From positions 1-59,737 of the forward strand of contig CALCZU010000014.1 in NCBI GenBank assembly GCA_937903155.1: 59,737 bases of DNA, given 5' to 3'. The notes below the pieces were generated by a model. The model worked only from the letters and a program-made list of their open reading frames with translations. It had not been told where the DNA came from and did not search any database. The stretch comes from an uncultured Bdellovibrionales bacterium. GTDB taxonomy: Bacteria > Bdellovibrionota > FAC87 > UBA2466. The position numbers were made by a program, and so were the translations under genes. Within the stretch, counting starts at the first letter, position 1. The number at the start of each line of letters is the position of its first letter. Below are positions 25,877 to 34,817 of this stretch, in pieces.

Positions 25877-27046
25877 TTAGACCCCGATAGGCATTTGTTG
25901 CGGGATCGGAGGGAGGTTTTGCGGAACTCCCGGTGGAAGCGGAGGTAAGCCTCCTGGAATCGCTGGCGCGGGCATATCACCTTCGTTGTCGTGTCGAATG
26001 CCTTGTTCAATCTCTTCAAGCGTTTTTGGAACGCCAAGTAAAATTCCATTTTTCCCGAGATACTCGATATACTTTGCGAGATTGTCCTTTTGGAACTTTT
26101 CGATTTCAAGCGGCGACATCGATGGGTCGACTCGCTGAAAGGCTCGCGTTTTTGGACTCACTGCTGCGACTCCGCCCAGTTCGGATTGAAAAAGGGGAAT
26201 ATTATGATACGCGGAATTACACCACCCGAAGATTTTTTCAAAAGGAACGAGCGTCCCTTTGGCTTCTTTTTCATGAACCTTAACGAGAGAAAGAGCCGCG
26301 ATTGCCCCACAGCTCAGCTTTACTCTAAAACGATCGCTCTTCCCATCTTCAATTTCCCAGAAGGAACCGGTGTTTGTCAGGCTCGGCTTGCCAATAATTT
26401 TGAAATTTGTTTTTTCAAGAACCTTTTTTTCAAGCGCAGTTCGGTTATCCACGACTTTTTTATCGTCGTCGTCCAGATCTTCATACTCGGTCACTCGAAT
26501 TCTTTCCGCTTTGAAAACCGGATCCGCTTTTTCTATTTCGGCGCGCGCTGTTTTAAGTTTATTTTCTAACTCATTTCCCACGCCGTTTAAAATTTTTACT
26601 TGCGCCGGAGAAAGTTTGTTTTCTCGATTTCCGTCAAGCCATCTTGCAAGGTCTGGAAGTGCGTTCTCGTAATCAATCGGATGAATTTCGGTGAGTTCTT
26701 TGAGGGTATCTAAGGCCCGCACATTTCCAGAATTTCGATTGAGTTTATCGCCTGCTGCCTTGCAAAGTGCCGCCGCTTTAGCGTCTTTTTTCTCAAGGGC
26801 TTCTTTAAAAGATTTTTTTGCGGCACTTCGAACAGTGTTGTCATCGCTTCCTAAATCCACGAACCACTTCAAAAACAATTCTTTGGCGTCACTCTCAGCA
26901 TCACGCGTTGGACCAATCCCTCGATGAAACTGCGGCGGCGTCGAATCATCTTCTTTATGAACGGGCGCTTTCGGGACCGGCGCTCCCAATAACAAAGCCG
27001 ATTGAAAAAAACAGGAAATGAAAACAACAGAAAAATATTTCATCAT
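25877..27046 (-). CDS. Secreted protein with Pro-rich C terminus, unknown function
   Basis: 389 residues with an N-terminal signal peptide ending near ALLLGA, a helical, charged body and a short Pro-rich tail. No conserved catalytic motif is visible. Two adjacent ATG codons start the gene, with GGAGAC upstream. Periplasmic or extracellular location is likely. It might be a scaffold or binding protein, but no domain is recognised. Confidence 0.7.
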   Translation of the reverse strand: MMKYFSVVFISCFFQSALLLGAPVPKAPVHKEDDSTPPQFHRGIGPTRDAESDAKELFLKWFVDLGSDDNTVRSAAKKSFKEALEKKDAKAAALCKAAGDKLNRNSGNVRALDTLKELTEIHPIDYENALPDLARWLDGNRENKLSPAQVKILNGVGNELENKLKTARAEIEKADPVFKAERIRVTEYEDLDDDDKKVVDNRTALEKKVLEKTNFKIIGKPSLTNTGSFWEIEDGKSDRFRVKLSCGAIAALSLVKVHEKEAKGTLVPFEKIFGWCNSAYHNIPLFQSELGGVAAVSPKTRAFQRVDPSMSPLEIEKFQKDNLAKYIEYLGKNGILLGVPKTLEEIEQGIRHDNEGDMPAPAIPGGLPPLPPGVPQNLPPIPQQMPIGV

Positions 27047-27274
27047 CGTCTCCGCGTTTTAAGGGGTGTTCTTTATTTTAGCTCGAAAGGTAGGTTCCAT
27101 CACTGTCAGAAAGTTGGCGGGCACTTCATCGGCACGGCATGTGCCTGACAAAAATGGGCACTTCTTCCGGCTACAATTTCCTTGCATCTCACATCAAATA
27201 AAATTATACTGCGCGTCAATCAATTCATCCGAAATTCAGTTTACCCGTAAGGCCACTTAACAATTGGAGTTCTC

Positions 27275-27898
27275 ATGTTCAAAACGTTCAGTACCTCTTT
27301 GCTTTTCGCTGCACTTGCAATGCTTGCAGGTTGCGGAAATGAAAATCAAAACGCGCAGATCCAATCGATGCCGCCTCAACAGCAGCAACCGATGCAACAA
27401 CCCCCTCAGCAGCCGATCCAGCAACAGCCGATGGGAGAACAACCGATGCAACAACAGCCCATCATGGCACAACCTGATTGTATGGGCGGACCGACTTGTC
27501 AGCCTCCTGTAGTTGCTCAGCCTATCGTCACTCAACCGGTGATCGTAGAGCGTCCAGTGGTGGTTCAACCTGTGGTTCAAAGACCTCCAGTGGTGGTTCA
27601 GCCCGTCGTTGAACGCCCACCGGTCGTGGTACAGCCCGTAATTGTGCAAAGGCCGATCGCGGTGCAACCTATCGTTCAACCTTGCGGACCGAATTACGGA
27701 CCTGGTTGTAACAACCGATTGTATGGATCTCAGGGCCCTGGGTTTCCCCAACCCACACCTTACAACGGCGGAATGAACGGACCTGGACCCGGCGGAATGA
27801 ACGGACCTGGACCCGGCGGAATGAACGGACCTGGACCTGGCGGAATGAACGGACCTGGACCTGGCGGAATGGGCGGACCGATGGGCCCCCGTCGTTAA
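27275..27898 (+). CDS. Gln/Pro-rich lipoprotein with VQP and GGMNGPGP repeats
   Basis: 207 residues. Lipobox LAGC (Cys20) follows a signal peptide. The body is Gln/Pro-rich (about 30-65), then a region of VVQPVV/ERPPV-type repeats, then four exact octapeptides GGMNGPGP and a Gly/Pro end. It is likely an extended, unfolded surface protein. The tandem repeat could vary in copy number between strains. A good intrinsic terminator follows. No homologue family is recognised. Confidence 0.8.
   Translation: MFKTFSTSLLFAALAMLAGCGNENQNAQIQSMPPQQQQPMQQPPQQPIQQQPMGEQPMQQQPIMAQPDCMGGPTCQPPVVAQPIVTQPVIVERPVVVQPVVQRPPVVVQPVVERPPVVVQPVIVQRPIAVQPIVQPCGPNYGPGCNNRLYGSQGPGFPQPTPYNGGMNGPGPGGMNGPGPGGMNGPGPGGMNGPGPGGMGGPMGPRR
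27767..27862 (+). repeat. 24-bp tandem repeat, four copies
   Basis: Units at 27767-27790, 27791-27814, 27815-27838 and 27839-27862 (ggcggaatgaacggacctgg plus four bases) are nearly identical, differing only at the last base, and encode GGMNGPGP. A degenerate fifth unit follows. Near-identity at DNA level suggests recent expansion or slippage, in frame because the unit is a multiple of three. Confidence 0.9.
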
Positions 27899-27912
27899 AC
27901 TGTAATCTTTCG

Positions 27913-27947
27913 AAGGCCCTCGCTTAAATAAGCGAGGGCCTTTTTTT
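27913..27947 (+). terminator. Rho-independent terminator of the repeat lipoprotein gene
   Basis: The stem aaggccctcgctt pairs with aagcgagggcctt across a short aaat loop and is followed by a run of seven T. It sits 15 bases after the stop at 27898. Confidence 0.92.
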
Positions 27948-28010
27948 GTTTCTACTCTTTTTCAACTTCGTTCATTACAATCGGTTTCGCTAAAAACGAT
28001 TAGGACCGAT

Positions 28011-28553
28011 ATGACTCATGCACGAACTTCTGCGAAAAGTGTTCTTCTCTCTCTCTTCCTTTTCACATTTTGTTTTCCCACTCTGAACGCGAAAACGAAA
28101 CTGACCGCGAAAGAGGTCATTGAGACCTTTTATAAAAGCTATTTAACCCGGCCCTTCGATACCAAGGCAAAGCCCTCTGCTCCGAAACTGAGGTTTTCGA
28201 AATCCTTTAACGAACTCCTTAAAGTAAATGAGAAAGTCTGCAAAGAAAAAGCGGGGACCGATATCTGCGGGTGGGGGGCAGATGGAGATGTTTATCTCAA
28301 CGCCCAAGAATACAAACCCGAAAGTTATCAAAAAGCCGGGCTCACGGTGAACGAGATCACAAATGGCAAGGTTGCCGTTTCGTTTAACGTCTATCCTAGC
28401 ATCAAAGATCATAAAAATTCCTACATCCGCACAATGACCTATTTAATGCTTCAAGAAAAATCAGATTGGGTCGTAGACGACATTCTTTACGATAACGTCT
28501 CGAGCGCTCGCAAAAGCATCCAATCCGAAATCGATTCTTATTCGAAAAATTAA
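28011..28553 (+). CDS. Secreted protein, DUF3828-like
   Basis: 180 residues with a signal peptide (cleavage near LNA). The mature domain starts with a KEVIETFYKSYLTRPF segment and ends in a WVVDDILYD strand, like the NTF2-like/DUF3828 lipoproteins. This assignment rests on pattern resemblance only. Periplasmic. Convergent with the ACT-domain gene 8 bases away. Confidence 0.65.
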   Translation: MTHARTSAKSVLLSLFLFTFCFPTLNAKTKLTAKEVIETFYKSYLTRPFDTKAKPSAPKLRFSKSFNELLKVNEKVCKEKAGTDICGWGADGDVYLNAQEYKPESYQKAGLTVNEITNGKVAVSFNVYPSIKDHKNSYIRTMTYLMLQEKSDWVVDDILYDNVSSARKSIQSEIDSYSKN

Positions 28554-28561
28554 CCGAAAGC

Positions 28562-28945
28562 TTAACTGAGAAACGAATAGCCAGATTCTTCCAGTACTTG
28601 TTTCGCAAGACTCAAATGCTTTTCCTTAATGAGAACGTAATCCGTATTAAAAGTTGAGAGGGCAAATATTCCGATGTGATTCCCCGAGAGCGGACGGATT
28701 AACTCCAAAAGGATTCCTGTCAGATCAAATGGAATCTCTCCCACGAGGGTCAACGCTTTCCAGCCCGACTCAACCTTTGCCCCCTCGATTTCTACTGCCG
28801 AAGGAATAATGATAGAGATTTCTTCCAGTGTTCTCGTCACCGAAAAGAAGGAAAGCTCAGAAAGATCGGGACACTTGGATTCAGGAGGAAGACGACAAAT
28901 CGAAAAGTCGTCAGGTAAAATACGCACACTTTGAAATTTATTCAT
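28562..28945 (-). CDS. ACT-domain protein (CASTOR-like)
   Basis: 127 residues with two ACT-like halves: FSVTRTLEEISIIIP and GEIPFDLTGILLELIRPLSGNHIGIFALSTFNTDYVLI. This is the small amino-acid-binding regulatory family (CASTOR/DUF2241-like). Start ATG 28945 lies 2 bases after the stop of the hybrid kinase, so it ends the six-gene operon. It may sense an amino acid and feed back on the sensor module; this is inferred from position. Confidence 0.82.
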   Translation of the reverse strand: MNKFQSVRILPDDFSICRLPPESKCPDLSELSFFSVTRTLEEISIIIPSAVEIEGAKVESGWKALTLVGEIPFDLTGILLELIRPLSGNHIGIFALSTFNTDYVLIKEKHLSLAKQVLEESGYSFLS

Positions 28946-28947
28946 TT

Positions 28948-30570
28948 TCAGTTGACCTCTATCGGTAGATTAATTGCCAGGTTTTTTGGAAGCAGAAATA
29001 GCTTTAATTGTGAAGCAATGTCTAAAATTTTTGGATCGTCTGAATGACTCGTCACTAAAACACTCTGCTGATGAATCTGAAGTCGCTCGATGAGATCCAG
29101 TCCTGTTTCAGTTTGCCCACACAACTCATGATCACACAGATACAAAGCGGACTCATTCTGCCGCAAAAGCCTTTGATGTATTTCTTCAAAATCTTTTGGA
29201 TTGAAAACGGAATGGACATTCACCCCAAAGCTATCAGGCAAAAACGTTTTGAGTCGTTGGTTCCAAGTATTATGAATATTTAAATCATCATCCAATATCA
29301 CGATATTCGTCTTCGACTGAATGCTCAGTTTGGGAAGATGCCATGAAGGCGGGGAAGCCGCGGGAAGAATCAAGGACACTCGGGTTCCCTGAAGCTCAAT
29401 AGACTGAATTTTTATTCTTCCGCCCCAACTCTCAAAAACCTCTTTCGCATGGACTAGGCCGAGACCGCTACCGTTTTCTTTCTCGAAGCTACTGCCCCAA
29501 ACCATGAGTTTCGGCAAAACATCCGCCTTAATTCCTTTTCCAAAATCTTTTATCCGGATGAGATACTCGTTTGCATCGCAATCTACTGACAGTTCGACAA
29601 TCGCCTCTTGATCAATCCCATAGGATTCAACCGCATTGTTGATTAAATTAGAAAGAACTCGTTTAAAAAGGAGCGGCTGAACATTCACAAATAATCCATA
29701 CGTCCCAGCAGATTCCCATCTAAAAGAAACGTTATATTTACGTCGCATTTCTAAGCGCTTTTCGCTGAGCAAGGATTCAATCAGGTCCGCAAGATGCAGC
29801 GTTCTTCGGGAGTCCGTGTTTCCCTTATTTGAAAGGTCGGAATCGCAAGGTGCAGTATTGAGGTTGTTTACAATGTCCTCAATTCGTTGCACGGCAGATC
29901 GAAGCATGATTCGTTTGGCTTCAGGAGTATTTTCTAAAGACGAGGTCACGAGTTCCAAAGCACACAAAGGCGAACGAATGTCGTGTGCAACTTGCGACGA
30001 AATTTTTCCGATCGCCGCTTGTTTGGATTGAACAACGAAGTCTAACCACAATAAAGTAAGCTTATTTGCGATTTGCGTTAGCTCCACCGGCGTCCAGCGC
30101 TGACTCCAATCCAGGTGATGAATGGGAGCGAACAAAACGACTTGCAAGCACACAAAGAAAACAATCCACCCAAAGTGCCCCTCTAAAAGACTAGAGTTTG
30201 CTTTAGCCATTTCTAACGTGCCGTATTTTTTATCTCCGTAGACAATATCAAATGAGGAAGTCGTTTTGTCGGAAGCTTGCTGAGAATTGATCACATGGCT
30301 GACGCCCGGAAGCTTCAGCACCAACTCCATATTTTCTGAATGAGCGAGGCGATTCAACTGTTCCAAAAAAAGTTGAGAGTGGCCTAACATTAAGTTTCCA
30401 ACCAGTTCCGTTTGGATTCCGCTAAAGACTCGTTGAAAGTCGTTTTGTTTGGAGTGTTGTTGATTTCTTTGGTCGATTAAAACAAGGAGCGAAACGGAAG
30501 AGAAGATCAAAAACGTTTCAAAGATGGCGACACAGGCGAGAGTCAGTAAGAAAATCGACTTCAGCTTCAT
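28948..30570 (-). CDS. Hybrid sensor histidine kinase with C-terminal receiver domain
   Basis: 540 residues: TM1 about 8-32, periplasmic region 33-130, TM2 about 133-151, then a linker and a HisKA helix with His196 (SQVAHDIRSP). The ATPase has NLINNAVES (308-316), KDFGKG (341-346) and GSGLGLVHAKE (367-377). Residues 420-540 resemble a receiver domain: acidic LDDD (426-429), candidate Asp480 (LCDHEL), T507/S508 (VTSHS) and Lys529 (PKN). The start overlaps the periplasmic-binding-protein gene by 4 bases, so the binding protein probably presents a ligand to this kinase. Confidence 0.88.
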   Translation of the reverse strand: MKLKSIFLLTLACVAIFETFLIFSSVSLLVLIDQRNQQHSKQNDFQRVFSGIQTELVGNLMLGHSQLFLEQLNRLAHSENMELVLKLPGVSHVINSQQASDKTTSSFDIVYGDKKYGTLEMAKANSSLLEGHFGWIVFFVCLQVVLFAPIHHLDWSQRWTPVELTQIANKLTLLWLDFVVQSKQAAIGKISSQVAHDIRSPLCALELVTSSLENTPEAKRIMLRSAVQRIEDIVNNLNTAPCDSDLSNKGNTDSRRTLHLADLIESLLSEKRLEMRRKYNVSFRWESAGTYGLFVNVQPLLFKRVLSNLINNAVESYGIDQEAIVELSVDCDANEYLIRIKDFGKGIKADVLPKLMVWGSSFEKENGSGLGLVHAKEVFESWGGRIKIQSIELQGTRVSLILPAASPPSWHLPKLSIQSKTNIVILDDDLNIHNTWNQRLKTFLPDSFGVNVHSVFNPKDFEEIHQRLLRQNESALYLCDHELCGQTETGLDLIERLQIHQQSVLVTSHSDDPKILDIASQLKLFLLPKNLAINLPIEVN

Positions 30571-31733
30571 TTTGTGGTTTTTCCACTAAAATTTAATTGC
30601 TTTCGATATTCCTGACGAACCGGATGGCTATTAAAACCATTGTAGACATAGGCTCCTGTGACCCCTTCAAAATGTCTTTTAGAGGCGAGGCACTTTTTTA
30701 AATATTCCGCCAACGTCAGCGAAAAGTCAGAATACTTTTCGTAGCAAGCAAAAATCATATTCATGACATCGTAGTCATATGCGGAATCATGGTCCGGAAC
30801 CTGATGAGCAAAGAGTTGATACTCTCTTTCAAATATTTCATATAACGCATTCGGTTTTTCAACCTGCCAAGGGGTAAAAACAAAAGTAGGAGGAAGCTTT
30901 GATGCAATTTCTCCATTTGCATTAAAGGTATGGCTCTCTAGCCACGAATGAGTTCCATAAACCTGCCAATTCTTTTTCACAAGTGCAGAATTTAATCCGG
31001 CAATTTGCTTCAAGCTAGGAAGACTCAGAATGGGATACATCGTATACAAAAAAATAGACTTCTCTTTCGTCTTCAAAGTGTTAAAGACGGCATCAGGGAT
31101 TTCATTCTTTAAATTTACTTTAATGATTTGAGCCCGCGCCCCCAAAGAAAAGCTCAGTTTTTCGGTGAAAAGGACAGAGTAAACGTCATCTGGTTTCGAA
31201 ATGACATAGAGATTTACATCCCGCATCTTACGCACTTCATTTTTCAAAGCATTTACCCAACTGGACATGGATGTTGCAGCGCTGATGACGCTCGGAAAGA
31301 AAGCATCGAGATCATCGGCCGTTGCCGTAGAAGAAAATCCAACGGTAGAAAACTTTTCTGTACTTGATCGAGCGAACAACAAAGCGTCTCTTGAAGTGAC
31401 AAGTCCTACCGCCACATGACAGTTCTGCTTCATTGCCCATTCTTTTCCTGCTAAGACATCGTTTTCTTTTATTTGGCCCGCAAAGACCTCAAAGCTAACT
31501 TTATTTTTGCTGTTTTTAGTATAGTTTTTAACCGCTAACGCGAACCCTGCCCGCTCGATGGGCAAATCGTTTGCTCGAGGAAGAACGTCTCCCAATTCAG
31601 AGGAGATATAACAAACTTTGAGTGGTGGTAAAGGCGCGTGAGAAGGAACTTCCCCCATTAGTTTTGGCAGCACCATTAACAGCAGAAAAAAAATCACATG
31701 GGTCCTTTGAGTGACACGGGGAGTTCGACACAC
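30567..31733 (-). CDS. Type I periplasmic binding protein-like sensor partner
   Basis: 388 residues with a hydrophobic leader (VIFFLLLMVLPKLMGE) and a two-lobed type I binding-protein fold suggested by LKVCYISSELGD, the NCHVAVGLVTSRDALLFARS segment and the FVFTPWQ strand late in the sequence. No ABC permease or ATPase is in the operon, so it is more likely a sensor than a transporter component. Its 3' end overlaps the kinase start by 4 bases and its 5' end overlaps the HExxH gene by 40. The start may be a downstream ATG. Confidence 0.72.
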   Translation of the reverse strand: MCRTPRVTQRTHVIFFLLLMVLPKLMGEVPSHAPLPPLKVCYISSELGDVLPRANDLPIERAGFALAVKNYTKNSKNKVSFEVFAGQIKENDVLAGKEWAMKQNCHVAVGLVTSRDALLFARSSTEKFSTVGFSSTATADDLDAFFPSVISAATSMSSWVNALKNEVRKMRDVNLYVISKPDDVYSVLFTEKLSFSLGARAQIIKVNLKNEIPDAVFNTLKTKEKSIFLYTMYPILSLPSLKQIAGLNSALVKKNWQVYGTHSWLESHTFNANGEIASKLPPTFVFTPWQVEKPNALYEIFEREYQLFAHQVPDHDSAYDYDVMNMIFACYEKYSDFSLTLAEYLKKCLASKRHFEGVTGAYVYNGFNSHPVRQEYRKQLNFSGKTTK

Positions 31734-32710
31734 GACAACAAAATTTTATCAATTTCATTTTGAGTGGAAGTTTGACTCTCTTTTTTCATCCAAGCCGAAA
31801 CTAAATTCGCATTGCCTTGCATGGGTAACAATTCGTCTAAGGCATTAAAGAAAATACTTTGAATTTTACTCGTATCTAACTTCCAACTCTTTTCATCCAA
31901 GGCTTGAATCGCATGGTTCTCAATGGCCTTGCTGAGTAGAAAATGCCCAATCCAAGAATCATTGTCTTTTTGATGCGAATATCTTCGTCGATACCAAAAG
32001 GCTCTAATCAAAAACGTTGCGATAGCGACTTCTGGAAACTTCTCCAATGCTTTGATGAGATAAAGATCCGACGAAAACTCGCCTAAAACACTGAATTCAA
32101 ATTTCGAGACTTCTTTATTTTTATTTAAGACGCTCCAATGCCCTACCTGATGCCCGAGTTCATGAAAGAAAGAGTAAAGATAAATACAACGTTCTAAGAA
32201 CTGATCCTGCTCGAAGTCATTTAAGATATCTTCAGCATTTCTAAATACCCGTCGAGTACAAGGAAAAACGACCGATCGATAAATTCTCAAGGAAACATCG
32301 AGAAGCTCAACACTAAAAACGTCTTCTTTTTTTAATGTGGGAAGAGAATAAGCATAAGGAAAATACAGAAACACATTCTCTCGCTCAAAAAAGAAAGAAT
32401 CGTTGCAAGAAGAGCGCACCACATAATGTTTAGGCCACTGATAAGCTTGATTTACTACTGCAAAGTTATGAAAAGCGTTAAAGCTCGCTTCTTTTGAGAT
32501 GCGTGTTTCTAGCCAATCCATTGTCGATCGTTCGACACTTAAGTCACGGTGTAAAGACTCTTGTTTGTTTTCAAAAGGCGCCACCGAGACTTTAGAAAAC
32601 CGTAAATTCGTATTGATAGAAATCTGGTGCCTATTCGTTTCCAAATGCTCTTTGAGCTCTTGAAAGGCCTGTACGGGCGAAAAATTTAAAGGGGTTGGAT
32701 TCATTTGCAT
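31694..32710 (-). CDS. Putative zinc metallopeptidase (HExxH), unknown family
   Basis: 338 residues. FFHELGHQVGHW holds an HExxH motif (His183, Glu184, His187). Glu211 in LGEFSSDLYL, 24 residues further on, is a candidate third ligand of gluzincin type. No signal peptide or membrane segment is visible, so it is probably cytoplasmic. It starts immediately after the methyltransferase stop (no gap). No named family is recognised; proteolytic maturation of a small peptide is one possible role. Confidence 0.7.
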   Translation of the reverse strand: MQMNPTPLNFSPVQAFQELKEHLETNRHQISINTNLRFSKVSVAPFENKQESLHRDLSVERSTMDWLETRISKEASFNAFHNFAVVNQAYQWPKHYVVRSSCNDSFFFERENVFLYFPYAYSLPTLKKEDVFSVELLDVSLRIYRSVVFPCTRRVFRNAEDILNDFEQDQFLERCIYLYSFFHELGHQVGHWSVLNKNKEVSKFEFSVLGEFSSDLYLIKALEKFPEVAIATFLIRAFWYRRRYSHQKDNDSWIGHFLLSKAIENHAIQALDEKSWKLDTSKIQSIFFNALDELLPMQGNANLVSAWMKKESQTSTQNEIDKILLSCVELPVSLKGPM

Positions 32711-33517
32711 CTATAGAGGTTTTTTGCCAACGACAACGAAATGGCATTCCAATAAGAAGTCGTCGTAATGAACGGATTGCGCTTGTTCTAACGCTTTCTG
32801 CCAGATGGGTTCGTTTTGTTCGAATCCAAAATCCTCGGGTCCTTTCGATAAAAATATTTTCTTTAAATTGGTAAGATGCTCTAAATACGATTCTGAATCC
32901 TGCCCGGTAGAGACTTTGTGGAATGGACTTGCATGAACTTCGGCAAATCCTGCTTGATTAAAGGCGGAGTAAAGCTCTTTTCCAATAAAAGGATTGCGAC
33001 CACTTCGAGTTTGATTGCCTTGCCACTTGGAGATGACTAATTGCAATTCTGCTTTGGGCGGAAAAAAGGTCAGAAAAGAATCGTCGGGTTCAAAACAGTA
33101 AAGAGTGCCGCCGGGACGAAGAACCCGATAAGCTTCCTGAATAATTTTTTCCCAATTTTTTCCGACAGACCACAGAACGAGTCGAATAAATACGGAATCA
33201 AATTTATTCTCTTTATAAGGAAGTGAAAACGCATCTCCGGTGTGAAAATGAGCGTTTAGGTTTAGCGAGTCTGCTTTTTGTTTTGCAAATTCGATGGCAG
33301 TTGGAAAAAGATCCATTCCATAGAATTCGATCTTTGGATTCGCGGCAGATACTGTCTCAAGATTTGCTCCCGACCCACAGCCAATTTCTAAACAGTTTTT
33401 TGAATTCTTCAAAATTGTCGAGAGAGACTTTTCGCTAAGAAGCTTTGCCTGCTTTTCTAACCGCAGAATCTCTTCCGTATTGTGACCCAAAGGATATTTT
33501 GAGGAATCGTTATTCAT
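32711..33517 (-). CDS. Class I SAM-dependent methyltransferase
   Basis: 268 residues. LEIGCGSGANLETV is motif I, YGMDLFP the acidic loop, and AYRVLRPGGTLYCFEPD the post-motif strand, all typical of UbiE/ArsM-like small-molecule methyltransferases. No Cys-rich or metal motif. It overlaps the EamA gene by 4 bases and abuts the HExxH gene, so it is in the same transcript. Substrate unknown, possibly the molecule exported by the EamA protein. Confidence 0.88.
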   Translation of the reverse strand: MNNDSSKYPLGHNTEEILRLEKQAKLLSEKSLSTILKNSKNCLEIGCGSGANLETVSAANPKIEFYGMDLFPTAIEFAKQKADSLNLNAHFHTGDAFSLPYKENKFDSVFIRLVLWSVGKNWEKIIQEAYRVLRPGGTLYCFEPDDSFLTFFPPKAELQLVISKWQGNQTRSGRNPFIGKELYSAFNQAGFAEVHASPFHKVSTGQDSESYLEHLTNLKKIFLSKGPEDFGFEQNEPIWQKALEQAQSVHYDDFLLECHFVVVGKKPL

Positions 33518-34491
33518 AATTGTGAAACTCGACGCTTTTGAAAAAAGGATGAAATGAACTTGCTGAATAATCTGTCAGGTAAGTTGATGAGAAGGATCAA
33601 TAACGCCCCAAGATAAAAAACCGGATCGAGGTGCGTGGAGAAAAGTAAGAAACTGATAAAACTTGAAATTATAGGTTCTAGCAACAATGCAAGGGAGGCT
33701 TGCATGCTGCCGCACTTTTTGATTCCAATAAAAAAGAGATAATTCGCAATGACTCCAACAAATAAAGAATAGAAAAGTAGAGAAAGCCAATGATTATATT
33801 TCAGACTGCTAATTTCAACGACAAGGGGACTCACGGGAATAAAAACCAACACAGAGAGGCTGACAAAAAGCAGACTGAAAACGTCGTAGTAAAAAGAGAG
33901 CTGAATCGTGCTGACTCCACCGTCCTGAATTTTTTCTGAAAAAATAATCCAAAGCGAGAATGCAACACTCGCAAAGAACGCAATTAGAAATGGAATATAA
34001 TTGATTCCCATAAAATTTTCGGGAATGAGGATTAAGCTGATGGCAAAAACTGCAATGAGCACTTTTGAAACTTTGATCGCGGTTAACTGTTCTTTAAATA
34101 AAAAAGAACGGATTAATTGAGTCCAGATAGGATGAGTGAAGATTAGAAAACTCACCGCAGGAACGCTGAGGCCAAACTTCAGACTCGCAAACTCCGAAAG
34201 GTGTAAAGCAGCGCCGATCAGTCCCAAAACAACGAGAAGGATTAGGTTTTTTTTGGAGCTAACTTTGAATTCTTTATTGATAGAAACGACGGGTAGTTGA
34301 AATAAAATTCTCAGCGCTAGAAAAACCAAACAGAAACTTTGTAATGAAATATCCGAGTCTAAAAAAACTTTTCCAAAGGGGTGGGTCATTCCAAAAAGGA
34401 AGACCGACATCAACAGCATCATCATAAAACCTGCTCCAGACGGTTGCTGATATAACGGAAGAGATGCGAATATGCAAACAGCCGACTTCAA
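33514..34491 (-). CDS. EamA/DMT-superfamily transporter
   Basis: 325 residues with about ten membrane helices in two EamA repeats. FLIFTHPIWTQLIRSFLFKE in the first half and LLLEPIISSFISFLLF in the second are typical of the family, which exports amino acids and related metabolites. First gene of the six-gene operon. About 200 bases upstream, towards tRNA-Arg, should carry the promoter. Substrate unknown. Confidence 0.88.
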   Translation of the reverse strand: MKSAVCIFASLPLYQQPSGAGFMMMLLMSVFLFGMTHPFGKVFLDSDISLQSFCLVFLALRILFQLPVVSINKEFKVSSKKNLILLVVLGLIGAALHLSEFASLKFGLSVPAVSFLIFTHPIWTQLIRSFLFKEQLTAIKVSKVLIAVFAISLILIPENFMGINYIPFLIAFFASVAFSLWIIFSEKIQDGGVSTIQLSFYYDVFSLLFVSLSVLVFIPVSPLVVEISSLKYNHWLSLLFYSLFVGVIANYLFFIGIKKCGSMQASLALLLEPIISSFISFLLFSTHLDPVFYLGALLILLINLPDRLFSKFISSFFQKRRVSQL

Positions 34492-34584
34492 CAGGTTTAA
34501 GTTACTGTTTTTAAAGGCTCTTTTTGGTTACTTTATTCACCTAGAACCTTTCGTTAATGCGCCATGTTAACATCACACTTGCCC

Positions 34585-34692
34585 GTCTTCGTCTGCGACT
34601 ACGCCGGGCAGTCTTCGCACTAGTTCATCGAACCCAATTTCTATTAAATTCTTACTGGCTTGCCAGGCGTAGCCTCCGAAGGAGGCGAAGAC
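34585..34692. repeat. Imperfect inverted repeat abutting tRNA-Arg
   Basis: Left arm 34585-34605 (gtcttcg...ctacgcc) and right arm 34666-34692 (ggcgtag...cgaagac) are complementary at their ends with differing middles. The right arm contains gcctcc/ggaggc around a 3-base loop and directly abuts the 3' end of the tRNA. A further cagtcttcgc block lies at 34609-34618. It may be a tRNA terminator hairpin, or a mobile palindrome inserted at the tRNA 3' end. Confidence 0.65.
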
Positions 34693-34766
34693 TGGGCCCA
34701 GCAAGAATCGAACTTGCAACCCCCAGATTAGAAATCTGGTGCTCTATCCGGTTGAGCTATGGGCCC
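34693..34766 (-). tRNA. tRNA-Arg (anticodon TCT)
   Basis: A 74-base cloverleaf: acceptor GGGCCCA pairs with TGGGCCC, D-arm GCTC/GAGC, anticodon stem CCAGA/TCTGG around TTTCTAA (anticodon TCT), T-arm GCAAG/CTTGC around TTCGATT, discriminator A. The 3' CCA is not encoded. It lies about 50 bases from the ileS stop and downstream of the EamA operon start. Confidence 0.96.
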
Positions 34767-34817
34767 GTGTTAGAAAATGTTTATTAGCATGTCGAGGTTT
34801 AGTTTGTCGATATTGTT

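Noticed and set aside
27257..27751. His/Asp/Leu-rich open frame opposite the lipoprotein repeats
   Set aside because: It is the antisense of the Gln/Pro-rich repeats; the plus frame has a lipobox and terminator.
27767..27862. Possible CRISPR array
   Set aside because: The 24-bp units are contiguous with no spacers and encode a peptide repeat.
34557..34787. Arg-rich open frame over the tRNA and palindrome
   Set aside because: It covers a clear tRNA and repeat on the other strand.
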